DNA from: CG03 sp034660675
Lineage (GTDB): Bacteria > CG03
Direction of reading: 5' to 3'
DNA length: 16,095 bases
NCBI GenBank assembly: GCA_034660675.1
Contig: JAYEJT010000061.1
Coordinates: forward strand, 1-16,095
Every line of letters begins with the position of its first letter. Positions within the stretch are counted from its first letter, which is position 1. Both the position numbers and the translations under genes were made by a program. The notes under the pieces are model-generated. The model did not search any database and was not told the DNA's origin. It saw only the letters and a list, made by a program, of their open reading frames with translations. Of the stretch, positions 1 to 6,351 are shown piece after piece.

Positions 1-530
1 AAAAAAGAAAATTGAAAAATAATTATATTGTGGGCACGGTCATGAGCAATTACGGCTTGCGCAAATATTGTGAGAAAAAAAATGTCAAAATCCGCATGAC
101 CCGTGTCGGTGATAAATACGTCCTTGAAGAGATGCAGAAGCTCGGCGCTATTATCGGCGGTGAGGATTCGGGGCATGTAATAATGCTTGAACATCACACC
201 ACAGGTGACGGGCTTTTAACGGCGCTGCAGCTCATTGCCGTGATGAGACAGAAGAACAAGAAACTTTCTTCCTTAAGAAAAGTTATGAAAAGATATCCTC
301 AGGTTCTCATCAATGTTCCTGTTTCAAAAAGAGCCGATTTTAGAAAGATTCCGGAACTCAAAAAGGCCTATGACGAAGCGGAGTCTCAGCTAAAAGGCCG
401 CGGCAGAGTTCTTATCAGATATTCGGGAACCCAGCTGCTTCTGCGTATCATGGTGGAAGGCCCCTCCCGCAAGGAAATAGACAGCATAGCCGCAGATTTG
501 ACAAAAATATTCAAAAAGAAATTGTCCTGA
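1..530 (+). CDS. glmM: Phosphoglucosamine mutase, C-terminal part (5' truncated by window edge)
   Basis: GlmM interconverts glucosamine-6-phosphate and glucosamine-1-phosphate in the cytoplasm, feeding UDP-GlcNAc to peptidoglycan and lipid A. The frame is open from the left edge (codons from position 3), so the start lies outside; about 176 codons remain of a protein usually near 445 residues. Visible family signatures are TVMSNYGL, VGDKYVLEEM, the sugar-binding loop GGEDSGH, TTGDGLLTALQ, the KRYPQV segment of domain 4 and the phosphate-binding loop RYSGTQLLLR. The loop is odd: the family usually reads SGTEP, here SGTQL. The TTG at 12 is not a credible start because homology begins at once. 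The gene is convergent with mnmE, 45 nt away. Phosphomannomutase is the main alternative, but the TVMSN and KRYPQV blocks favour GlmM. Confidence 0.9.
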   Translation, partial: KRKLKNNYIVGTVMSNYGLRKYCEKKNVKIRMTRVGDKYVLEEMQKLGAIIGGEDSGHVIMLEHHTTGDGLLTALQLIAVMRQKNKKLSSLRKVMKRYPQVLINVPVSKRADFRKIPELKKAYDEAESQLKGRGRVLIRYSGTQLLLRIMVEGPSRKEIDSIAADLTKIFKKKLS

Positions 531-534
531 ACGA

Positions 535-581
535 AAATAAGTCACGAAAGTCAACGCCTGGCACCTCTTAGGCACTTATTT
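535..581. repeat. Imperfect nested palindrome between convergent glmM and mnmE (REP-like or bidirectional terminator)
   Basis: An outer inverted repeat AAATAAGT (535-542) / ACTTATTT (574-581) encloses an inner GCCT (556-559) / AGGC (570-573) hairpin whose loop contains GGCACC. On the minus strand the segment reads GTGCC twice, in GTGCCTAAGAGGTGCCAGGC. It fills the 45-nt convergent gap and covers the mnmE stop codon. It could serve as a two-way transcription barrier, though there is no clean U-tract. GTGCCAGGC-type palindromes also resemble REP elements; that resemblance is from memory and not tested. Confidence 0.45.
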
Positions 582-1976
582 GCCTATGCAGAATTTTGAG
601 AAGATCTCGTTTATCATTTCTTCTCTGAATTCCCTGCCGGTTATTTTGTCGAGTTCAGCCAGGGCTTTTTCAATGAGCCACACGCTTTCGGCGGGTCTTT
701 GGGATATAATTTTTCCGGATTCTTTTATTGATGAAAGACAGTTTTTGAGGCATTCCGCCTGACGGGAGGATGTGATTAGTACGTCGTCATCTGAGATAAA
801 AGAGCCCGAAACGAGATGTTTTGCCAAACGATTTTTGAGAGTGTTTATACCGGTTCCCCGGAGGCAGGATATATAAACGAGGCCGAAACCCGTTTTTTTG
901 TCCGGAGCTTTTTTCCCGATATCCGTTTTGTTACCCGCCATAATTGTTTTTTGGCGGAAGGGTTTCAGTATTTCCGAGATGCTCCTGTCTTTCTCATCGG
1001 TTTTTTTAGATGCGTCAAAGACGAAGATTATGATGTCCGCCCCGGCGATGGCTTCCATGGTTTTATCCATTCCCATTTTTTCAATCACGCCCCTGGGTTT
1101 TTTTCTCAGACCCGCGGTGTCGTAGAGTTCCGCCGGAATCCCGCCGATCTCAACGGGTTGCCTGATTATGTCCCTCGTTGTCCCGGGAACGGTTGTGACG
1201 ATCGCCCTGTCCGAAGCGCTGAGAGCGTTTATGAGAGATGATTTCCCGACATTCGGTTTTCCCGCGATGACAATTTGTACCCCGTCGCTGTAAAGCCGCC
1301 CGCCCTCGTATCCGTCAAGCAGTTTTCGGCTCTCATTTTCGGTGTGGGCAATATATTTTTTTATTTTTGGGAGGCTCAGGAAAATATCATCTTCCGGAAA
1401 ATCTATGGCGGCGTTGAGCTCCGCGGCGGAGGATATGAGAAGTTTCCGCAGGAGATTTATCTTTTCCGAGAGTTTTCCGCTCATCTGAGACGCCGCTATT
1501 TTTGCCGCCTTTCCGCTTCGCGCGCTTATTATGCCTGCGACGGATTCCGCCTGCACGAGGTCTATGCGGCCGTTCAAGAAAGCCCGTTTTGTGAATTCTC
1601 CGGGCTCGGCGCTCCTGCCGCCGTTTTTCAGAATGAGCCGGAATATTTTTTTTATTATCACCGGCCCCCCGTGTGATGAGATTTCGGCGACATCTTCGCG
1701 TGTGTAGCTCCGCGGGGTTTTCATGAGAAAAACAAGCACCTCGTCTATGATTTCTCCTCCGTCGTGTATGCGGCCGTAAGTGACGGTGTGGGAGTGAATA
1801 TCCTTTATCTTTTTACGGCCGGCGGGTGAGAAGATTTTCTCAAGTATTTTTGTTGTGTCTTTTCCGCTTATGCGTATCAGCCCCACGCTTGAGTGTCCCC
1901 ATGCGCTTATGGGTGCCGCTATGGTGTCAGGATAATATTTTGTCTTTCCGGCGGAGCTTTCTCGCGCGGAATTCAT
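576..1976 (-). CDS. mnmE: tRNA uridine-34 modification GTPase MnmE (TrmE)
   Basis: MnmE works with MnmG to install the (carboxymethyl)aminomethyl group on U34 of tRNAs, using 5,10-methylene-THF, GTP and K+. The 466 residues match the family length. Residues 1-125 form the folate-binding domain (PDTIAAPIS, SHGGPVI). The helical domain carries EPGEFTKRAFLNGRIDL around 124-140. The G domain shows G1 GKPNVGKSS (239-247), G2 TTVPGTTRD (261-269), G3 DTAGL (286-290) and G4 NKTD (349-352). The C-terminus is the catalytic FCIGK (462-466). The start is fixed by a 4-nt ATGA overlap with the yidC stop, so the two are translationally coupled. It is the last gene of the rpmH-rnpA-yidD-yidC-mnmE operon, a very common order. 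Confidence 0.97.
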   Translation of the reverse strand: MNSARESSAGKTKYYPDTIAAPISAWGHSSVGLIRISGKDTTKILEKIFSPAGRKKIKDIHSHTVTYGRIHDGGEIIDEVLVFLMKTPRSYTREDVAEISSHGGPVIIKKIFRLILKNGGRSAEPGEFTKRAFLNGRIDLVQAESVAGIISARSGKAAKIAASQMSGKLSEKINLLRKLLISSAAELNAAIDFPEDDIFLSLPKIKKYIAHTENESRKLLDGYEGGRLYSDGVQIVIAGKPNVGKSSLINALSASDRAIVTTVPGTTRDIIRQPVEIGGIPAELYDTAGLRKKPRGVIEKMGMDKTMEAIAGADIIIFVFDASKKTDEKDRSISEILKPFRQKTIMAGNKTDIGKKAPDKKTGFGLVYISCLRGTGINTLKNRLAKHLVSGSFISDDDVLITSSRQAECLKNCLSSIKESGKIISQRPAESVWLIEKALAELDKITGREFREEMINEIFSKFCIGK

Positions 1977-3478
1977 TTCAATTTTTTCAGAAATATGTGT
2001 TCGGCCAGGGTGATGACATTGCTGGTCAGCCAGTAAAGGACGAGCCCCGACGGGAATTTAAGAAATATGAAGGTGAAGAACACCGGCATCATGAGCAGCA
2101 TTTTCTGCTGCTGGGGGTCTGTCATGCTTATCTTCTGCTGAAAGAACATTGTGGCTCCCATAAGAAGAGGCAGGGGCCCTATGGGCCAGCCGCCTATAAA
2201 AGGCAGGATAGCCGGCAGGTGTCCGAAAAGCACATCCGGCCTTGAAAGGTCGGTGAGCCAGAAAATAAAAGGCGCTCCTCTCAGTTCAACGAGGCCCTGC
2301 AGCATTGTGAACAGGCTCCAAAAAATAGGTATCTGTATGAGCACGGGAAGACATCCGCCCAGGGGATTGACTTTTTGTACGCGGTAGAGGTTCAGGAGTT
2401 CTTCGTTCATGCGTTTGGGGTCGTCTTTGTACTGCGCCTGCAGTTTTTTGACATAGGGCTGTATGCGTTTCATTGCTTCCGCGGATTTTATGTTTTTCTT
2501 TGTCAGGGGGAACATGAAGAATTGTATCACCAGGGTCAGCAGGCATATTGACCAGCCGTAATTGCCGAAAATGCCGTAAAAGAAGTTAAGGATGTGTATG
2601 AAGAAAACGCTTATAAAAGAGAACAACCCGAGGCTCATGGTTTTTTCAAGACCATTTTTTTCTTTACTAAGATCCGAATACGATTTTTCCGCGGCAAGTA
2701 TTCTCAGTTTTAGCGAGGTGTTATCCGCTGAAAAGGTTAATTCCGGTTGCGGCTGATCCGGTTTGCAGGTAAAAGAAGTCTTTTTTTCAGGGAAGAAAGC
2801 AATCAGGAAATATCTGTTTGAAACGCTTGCCCATTCCTGTAAATTTTTTTCGACCGGCGATGAAATTTTTTTAACCTTTTCGCCGGTGTTGTAATGAAAT
2901 TTTTGCAGTTTTCGTTTTTTCTGTTCAGCCATGAGTTCGGGATCGGTGCCTATCCCTCCGGCCCAGACGGCTGTTACATTCTTATCGTCTGATGATAGCT
3001 CTATCCGTAAAAATTTGCCGTCAATGGAGTAAACAGCCTCGGCGTTTTTGTAAGAAAGCCTGATTTTACCGTTTGTTTTTTTTACAAGCGGGTTTTTAAG
3101 TTCTTTTCCCCCCGCGTAAAAACGGAAAGGATTTCTCTCATTCTCTTTGACGAGATCAACTTCGCCGTTCGCCTCTTTCAGGAAAAGGTGGAGAATGCCT
3201 CCGGATTTTTTTCCTATGAGACAGCGTATCGCAGGATTTGATATTGCCAGTAAATCTTCTTTTACCGGTGAAATTTTTTCCGGGGTTGTTTTGGGGCTTT
3301 TCTTAACGGGTTCCGGGGCTTTTTTCCCGGCCTGTTTTATTTTTGCCGGTTGTTCTGTCTTTTGCGGGATGCTTTCCTCCGCGCCGTGCTGTTTTTTTGA
3401 AATGGTTCCCCACCACAGAGCCAGCACCAGAAATGAGAGCCCGACCGCCAGAGCCGAACGTTTATCCATATCGTTCAT
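1973..3478 (-). CDS. yidC: Membrane protein insertase YidC (Oxa1 family)
   Basis: YidC inserts and folds inner-membrane proteins, alone or with SecYEG. The 501-residue protein has the diderm form: an N-terminal TM anchor (8-25), a Lys/Pro-rich linker (38-75), a periplasmic beta domain (about 76-275) and the conserved insertase core (about 282-500), with NPLGGCLPVLIQIPIFWSLF at 371-390 and five predicted TM segments. The start at 3478 has a good Shine-Dalgarno AAGGAG (3487-3492) 8 nt upstream. One oddity concerns the groove arginine of TM2 (E. coli R366, in IVRGIMYPLT). The aligned segment here reads VIQFFMFPLT (317-326), which puts Gln319 at that position. It lies 26 nt after yidD and overlaps mnmE by 4 nt. 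Confidence 0.96.
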   Translation of the reverse strand: MNDMDKRSALAVGLSFLVLALWWGTISKKQHGAEESIPQKTEQPAKIKQAGKKAPEPVKKSPKTTPEKISPVKEDLLAISNPAIRCLIGKKSGGILHLFLKEANGEVDLVKENERNPFRFYAGGKELKNPLVKKTNGKIRLSYKNAEAVYSIDGKFLRIELSSDDKNVTAVWAGGIGTDPELMAEQKKRKLQKFHYNTGEKVKKISSPVEKNLQEWASVSNRYFLIAFFPEKKTSFTCKPDQPQPELTFSADNTSLKLRILAAEKSYSDLSKEKNGLEKTMSLGLFSFISVFFIHILNFFYGIFGNYGWSICLLTLVIQFFMFPLTKKNIKSAEAMKRIQPYVKKLQAQYKDDPKRMNEELLNLYRVQKVNPLGGCLPVLIQIPIFWSLFTMLQGLVELRGAPFIFWLTDLSRPDVLFGHLPAILPFIGGWPIGPLPLLMGATMFFQQKISMTDPQQQKMLLMMPVFFTFIFLKFPSGLVLYWLTSNVITLAEHIFLKKLK

Positions 3479-3504
3479 AATAATTTCTCCTTAAATTTAC
3501 CGTT

Positions 3505-3717
3505 TCACGGCAGATCCACGCCGCCGCGCGAAAAAGGGTGACAGCGCATCACCCGCAAAAAACTTTTAAAAGACCCTTTCACTATGCCGTATTTTTCTAT
3601 AGCTTCAAGAAAATAATTTGAGCATGAGGGGTAAAATCTGCAGGAAGGCGTTCTCGGAATGGCCTGCCACATCTTTACGGGAAAGCTGATCACGGTTTTC
3701 AAGAAATTCATAAACAT
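3505..3717 (-). CDS. yidD: Membrane protein insertion efficiency factor YidD
   Basis: This is a small amphipathic membrane-associated protein that aids YidC-dependent insertion. The 70 residues match the family, with TPSCRFYPSCSNY, the AIEKYGIVKGS segment and the C-terminal RCHPFSRGGVDLP. The frame is open further upstream to 3792, but that extension lies inside rnpA and has no homology. Two starts are plausible. One is 3717 (MFMNFLK), with AAGAGG about 10 nt upstream and a 10-nt overlap with rnpA. The other is 3711 (MNFLK), which makes an ATGA overlap with the rnpA stop. I chose 3717 for Shine-Dalgarno spacing. It sits in the standard rnpA-yidD-yidC order. Confidence 0.92.
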   Translation of the reverse strand: MFMNFLKTVISFPVKMWQAIPRTPSCRFYPSCSNYFLEAIEKYGIVKGSFKSFLRVMRCHPFSRGGVDLP

Positions 3718-4010
3718 TTCTTGAGAACCTCTTTTAGCGCGCGCGAAAATTCGCCGTATTCCCCCGGGGGGGATTTTCTCAGTGTCACGCATATGTCGCT
3801 TCTTTTTTCCATATTAATATTCCCGGCTGTTGCCCTTATCCACCGTTTGATATGATTCCTTTTTACAGCTTTCGGTATGATCCGTTTGGCTATTCTTAAA
3901 CGAATGCGTTCTCCCGGCGGCTGACCTCTCAGTATAAAACATCTGAAGAACTGATTTTGAGTGAAATTATTACGGTGTGAGTTTCTTTCTGCCTTTCGCG
4001 CGTCTTGCAT
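3708..4010 (-). CDS. rnpA: Ribonuclease P protein component
   Basis: RnpA is the protein subunit of RNase P, which trims tRNA 5' leaders. The recognisable core is RIRLRIAKRIIPKAVKRN followed by RNHIKRWIRA (51-60), the family's RNR/KR motif, and the C-terminal segment SDICVTLRKSPPGEY. The only start is ATG 4010, directly after an in-frame TGA (4011-4013), giving 100 residues against about 110-120 in well-studied members. The first helix (usually RL....DF..V...G) is short and poorly conserved. The start lies inside rpmH, so the genes overlap by 41 nt in different frames. A GGAG lies about 12 nt upstream of the ATG. It overlaps yidD at its 3' end. Confidence 0.9.
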   Translation of the reverse strand: MQDARKAERNSHRNNFTQNQFFRCFILRGQPPGERIRLRIAKRIIPKAVKRNHIKRWIRATAGNINMEKRSDICVTLRKSPPGEYGEFSRALKEVLKKCL

Positions 4011-4104
4011 TCAAAACATTCACTCCGGAAGATGTCTGCATCCTCTTTCTAAAGCCGTGCTTTCTTGCCCGCTTTTTTTTATGTGGCTGATATGTTCTTT
4101 TCAT
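3970..4104 (-). CDS. rpmH: 50S ribosomal protein L34
   Basis: L34 is a short, very basic protein bound to 23S rRNA. The 44-residue translation starts MKRTYQPHKKKRARKHGFRK and ends RRAKGRKKLTP, which matches the family over its whole length; the middle (MQTSSGVNVLNA) deviates from the usual MKTKAGRKVL. The stop TAA is at 3970-3972. There is no Shine-Dalgarno before the ATG, and the presumed -10 box ends only 7 nt upstream, so the mRNA may be leaderless or nearly so. The 3' end overlaps the rnpA start by 41 nt. It is the first gene of the rpmH-to-mnmE operon. Confidence 0.95.
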   Translation of the reverse strand: MKRTYQPHKKKRARKHGFRKRMQTSSGVNVLNARRAKGRKKLTP

Positions 4105-4111
4105 AGATAGG

Positions 4112-4140
4112 ATTCTTATAAAAAAAACAGCTTTTGTCAA
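4112..4140 (-). promoter_or_regulatory. Putative sigma-70-type promoter of the rpmH operon
   Basis: On the minus strand a perfect -35 box TTGACA (4140-4135) is followed, after a T-rich 17-nt spacer, by AAGAAT (4117-4112), a 4/6 match to TATAAT. An overlapping TATAAG (4120-4115) would leave only 14 nt. Transcription would then start at or within a few nucleotides of the rpmH ATG (4104). The -35 box lies just 7 bp from the end of the insertion sequence, so the element abuts but does not disrupt it. Confidence 0.55.
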
Positions 4141-4150
4141 TAACGGCTGT

Positions 4151-4197
4151 TGTTAGACAGTTAGAATGTCACCTTATGGACAGATAGAATGTCACCC
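4151..4197 (+). repeat. IS left end: terminal inverted repeat with two tandem motif copies
   Basis: Copy one, GACAGTTAGAATGTCAC, starts at 4156. Copy two, GACAGATAGAATGTCAC, starts at 4179, a 23-bp step. They differ at one position. These are probably transposase-binding sites; the tandem layout is unusual for a simple IS. Confidence 0.8.
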
Positions 4198-4248
4198 CCC
4201 TAAAAAAATTCTATAACAAAGGGAAAACAAAAAAGGGGGAAATGAAAA

Positions 4249-5475
4249 ATGAAAAAAGCAGATGAGAAGTTGAAGAAGCGGCTAAAACAAAACAATTTGG
4301 ACATTAATTGCCTGCGTTTCGCCAGAAGGCATTCCTGTCCGAGAAAAATACCTGCTTCCATCAGAGACAAAGTTGTAAAGCTCAAAGATAATGGAAAGCA
4401 CCGTTCCTGTCATCACATTACGGATTTATTGAAAGACAATTTATCTCGGAAAGAGAAACTTTGGCTGAAAAAGTTTCATAAAAAAACAATCAGTCAAAAA
4501 ACGGTAGCGCGCATTTTGAGGGGACAAGATATAAATCTCAAATCACATTCAAAACGCCGTCCGGCGACGCGTTTTGAGAAAGAGAACTTCGGCGAACTTA
4601 TTCAGATAGACGCTCACCATGTTTCAAACATACTGGGTTATCGGCGGATAAAGCTGATTGTGATTCTTGACGACCATTCAAGGGCAATTCTTGCAGGCAG
4701 ATTTTTTGTCCACGAAACAACTTACAACACACTGTGCCTTATCCGGGAAGCTGTCGCAAAATACGGTCTTTTCCAAGCCGCTTATTCGGACAATTACGGG
4801 ATTTACAATTTTATTCTGCATACAAAAACTTCCATGAAGGTTTTTAAAAGCGACTTTGGTTTTTACAACAGCAAAGTCGATCCTGATGACGTTTTGACCG
4901 TTGTTGAAAGAGCCCTTCTTGAACTGAATATCCCTTTTTATCACCACGCTGTCGGCAATGCTCAGGCGACCGGCAAACTTGAACGCCTCTGGCCGCTTGT
5001 TGAAAACAGATTTATCAAAGAGCACAAATCTGAAGTAAAATCCATGGACGATCTTAACCGCAGATTCCAGAAGTGGATAAAGTGGTATAACTCCACTTGG
5101 GTTAACAGGGATATCGACACAACTCCTGAAAAAAGATTTACTCCTTCCTTTTTTAAACCTGTTCCCGAAAACATAAATCTTGACGACATCTTCTGTATCA
5201 AAACAAATCGCAAAGTTGCAAAAGACAACTCTTTTTCGCTTGCCGGCGTTTTTTATGTAATCCCTCACCAATACAATCTTGTTGCATATAAGCCTGAACT
5301 TCACATTCATCCGGGTAAAAAAATCAGGGTTTTTTACCAGGATAAACTGATCTGTCAACTCAAGTGGAAAAACAAAAAAAGTGACATTCTAACTGTCCAA
5401 CAAGGAAAAAAGCCCTTTTTTAAGGGTTTGAAAGCTTTAAAAAAGCGAATTAATCGTCGGAAACCTTATTTCTAA
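4249..5475 (+). CDS. Integrase-core (RNase H fold) DDE transposase
   Basis: This 408-residue transposase fills the insertion sequence. An N-terminal basic, helix-turn-helix-like region (1-105, with ISQKTVARIL at 81-90) precedes the catalytic core. The proposed DDE triad is D121 in LIQIDAHH, D181 in YSDNYG and E245 in ATGKLERLW; ILDDHSR (139-145) is the usual second strand. A C-terminal barrel-like domain (about 320-370, YNLVAYKPELHIHPGKKIR) resembles that of IS481, IS21 and Mu relatives. The start ATG 4249 has GGGGGA 8 nt upstream. The triad and frame are intact, so it may be active. The last 28 codons cover an internal copy of the IS end motif (5381-5402). IS481 versus IS1202-type assignment is uncertain. 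Confidence 0.88.
   Translation: MKKADEKLKKRLKQNNLDINCLRFARRHSCPRKIPASIRDKVVKLKDNGKHRSCHHITDLLKDNLSRKEKLWLKKFHKKTISQKTVARILRGQDINLKSHSKRRPATRFEKENFGELIQIDAHHVSNILGYRRIKLIVILDDHSRAILAGRFFVHETTYNTLCLIREAVAKYGLFQAAYSDNYGIYNFILHTKTSMKVFKSDFGFYNSKVDPDDVLTVVERALLELNIPFYHHAVGNAQATGKLERLWPLVENRFIKEHKSEVKSMDDLNRRFQKWIKWYNSTWVNRDIDTTPEKRFTPSFFKPVPENINLDDIFCIKTNRKVAKDNSFSLAGVFYVIPHQYNLVAYKPELHIHPGKKIRVFYQDKLICQLKWKNKKSDILTVQQGKKPFFKGLKALKKRINRRKPYF
5381..5402 (-). repeat. Internal third copy of the IS right-end motif, inside the transposase gene
   Basis: Read on the minus strand it is TGTTGGACAGTTAGAATGTC plus AC, which matches the left end (from 4151) at 21 of 22 positions. That is closer than the actual right end. 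It encodes residues SDILTVQQ of the transposase. It may be an older right end or an extra transposase-binding site. Confidence 0.75.
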
Positions 5476-5478
5476 GAA

Positions 5479-5528
5479 GTGACATTCTTACTGTCTAAAG
5501 GGGGTGACATTTTAATTGTCCAACGACA
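5479..5528 (-). repeat. IS right end: terminal inverted repeat with two tandem motif copies
   Basis: GTGACATTCTTACTGTC starts at 5479 and GTGACATTTTAATTGTC at 5504, a 25-bp step. They are the inverted counterparts of the two left-end copies. The 34 nt between 5528 and the hisF stop show only a weak AACTT/AAGTT hairpin. Confidence 0.8.
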
Positions 5529-5562
5529 TAATCATAATTAAACTTCAGATAAAAGTTGAGTG

Positions 5563-6351
5563 TTAAACGCGGATCGGAATGCCGTTTTTGAGAAGATATT
5601 TTTTTGTTTCCGGGATGGAAAATTTTCCGAAATGAAATATGGAAGCTGCCAGTATAGCATCGGCCCTGCCTTTATCCAGAACGTCTTTCAGGTGCGATAG
5701 TTTCCCCGCGCCGCCCGAGGCGATCACCGGTACACCGACGGCTCCCGAAACAGCCGCCGTTAATTCTGTGTCAAACCCGGATTGTGTACCGTCTTTGTCC
5801 ATACTGGTGAGAAGTATTTCGCCGGAACCGAGCATCGTGGTTTTTTTTGCCCACTCAACAACATCCATTCCCGTTCCTTTTCTTCCGCCGTATGTGTAGA
5901 CTTCCCATTTTCCGGGGGAAGTCCGTTTTGCGTCAATTGCCGTTATGATGCATTGTGCTCCGAATTCCAGCGAAGCCTTGCGGATAAGTTCGGGGTTCTC
6001 AACCGCCGAAGTGTTTATGGATACCTTGTCGGCTCCGGCTTTGAGAAGATCCGAGATATCGGAAAGTTTTTCTATTCCGCCGCCTACTGTAAGGGGAATA
6101 AAAACCTTTTCGGCTGTTCTCGCGACAATTTCAAGCATTGCGGAGCGCTTTTCCACGGAAGCGGTAATGTCCAGGTAGACCAGTTCGTCCGCTCCGGTTT
6201 CCGCATAAGCCGCGGCGATTTCCACGGGGTCTCCCGCGTCGACGAGGTCAACGAAATTTATTCCTTTTACCACTCTGCCGTTTTTCACATCAAGACAGGG
6301 AATCAGTCTTTTCGCCAGGCCGTTGTTTTGTTCCGTTTTTGAATTATTCAT
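5563..6351 (-). CDS. hisF: Imidazole glycerol phosphate synthase, cyclase subunit HisF
   Basis: HisF uses ammonia delivered by HisH to turn PRFAR into imidazole glycerol phosphate and AICAR (histidine pathway, with a link to purines). The 262 residues form a standard (beta/alpha)8 barrel with LAKRLIPCLDVKNGRVVKG near the N-terminus. The catalytic aspartates are D21 (CLDVK) and D140 (TAIDAKR). Phosphate loops VGGGI (89-93) and ASGGAG (211-216) and GEILLTSMDKDGT (177-189) are intact. The start at 6351 makes an ATGA overlap with the hisH stop; the frame stays open to 6366 but that would break the coupling. It is followed by the insertion sequence. No other his gene is in the window. Confidence 0.96.
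   Translation of the reverse strand: MNNSKTEQNNGLAKRLIPCLDVKNGRVVKGINFVDLVDAGDPVEIAAAYAETGADELVYLDITASVEKRSAMLEIVARTAEKVFIPLTVGGGIEKLSDISDLLKAGADKVSINTSAVENPELIRKASLEFGAQCIITAIDAKRTSPGKWEVYTYGGRKGTGMDVVEWAKKTTMLGSGEILLTSMDKDGTQSGFDTELTAAVSGAVGVPVIASGGAGKLSHLKDVLDKGRADAILAASIFHFGKFSIPETKKYLLKNGIPIRV

Larger units (their letters stand above)
4148..5528 (+). mobile_element. DDE insertion sequence (IS481/IS1202-like), about 1.38 kb, with multi-repeat ends
   Basis: The ends are imperfect inverted repeats. The left end is TGTTGTTAGACAGTTAGAAT from 4148; the right end read inward from 5528 is TGTCGTTGGACAATTAAAAT. Both continue TGTCACC, giving 22 matches over 26 positions. Each end holds two tandem copies of an 18-bp-class motif, GACAnnTAnAATGTCAC: 4156 and 4179 on the left, 5504 and 5479 on the right in reverse. 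A further copy lies inside the transposase gene at 5381-5402. One transposase gene fills the interior. I see no convincing target-site duplication next to 4148 or 5528, so the exact ends may be off by a few bases or the duplication has decayed. It is inserted between hisF and the rpmH promoter. Confidence 0.85.

Noticed and set aside
4678..5358. 226-codon open frame antisense to the transposase
   Set aside because: No recognisable domain; it lies wholly opposite a conserved DDE transposase and is a codon-bias shadow.
4138..5540. Target-site duplication around the insertion sequence
   Set aside because: Comparing the bases left of 4148 (ending ACGGC) with those right of 5528 (starting TAATC) and nearby offsets gives no convincing direct repeat.
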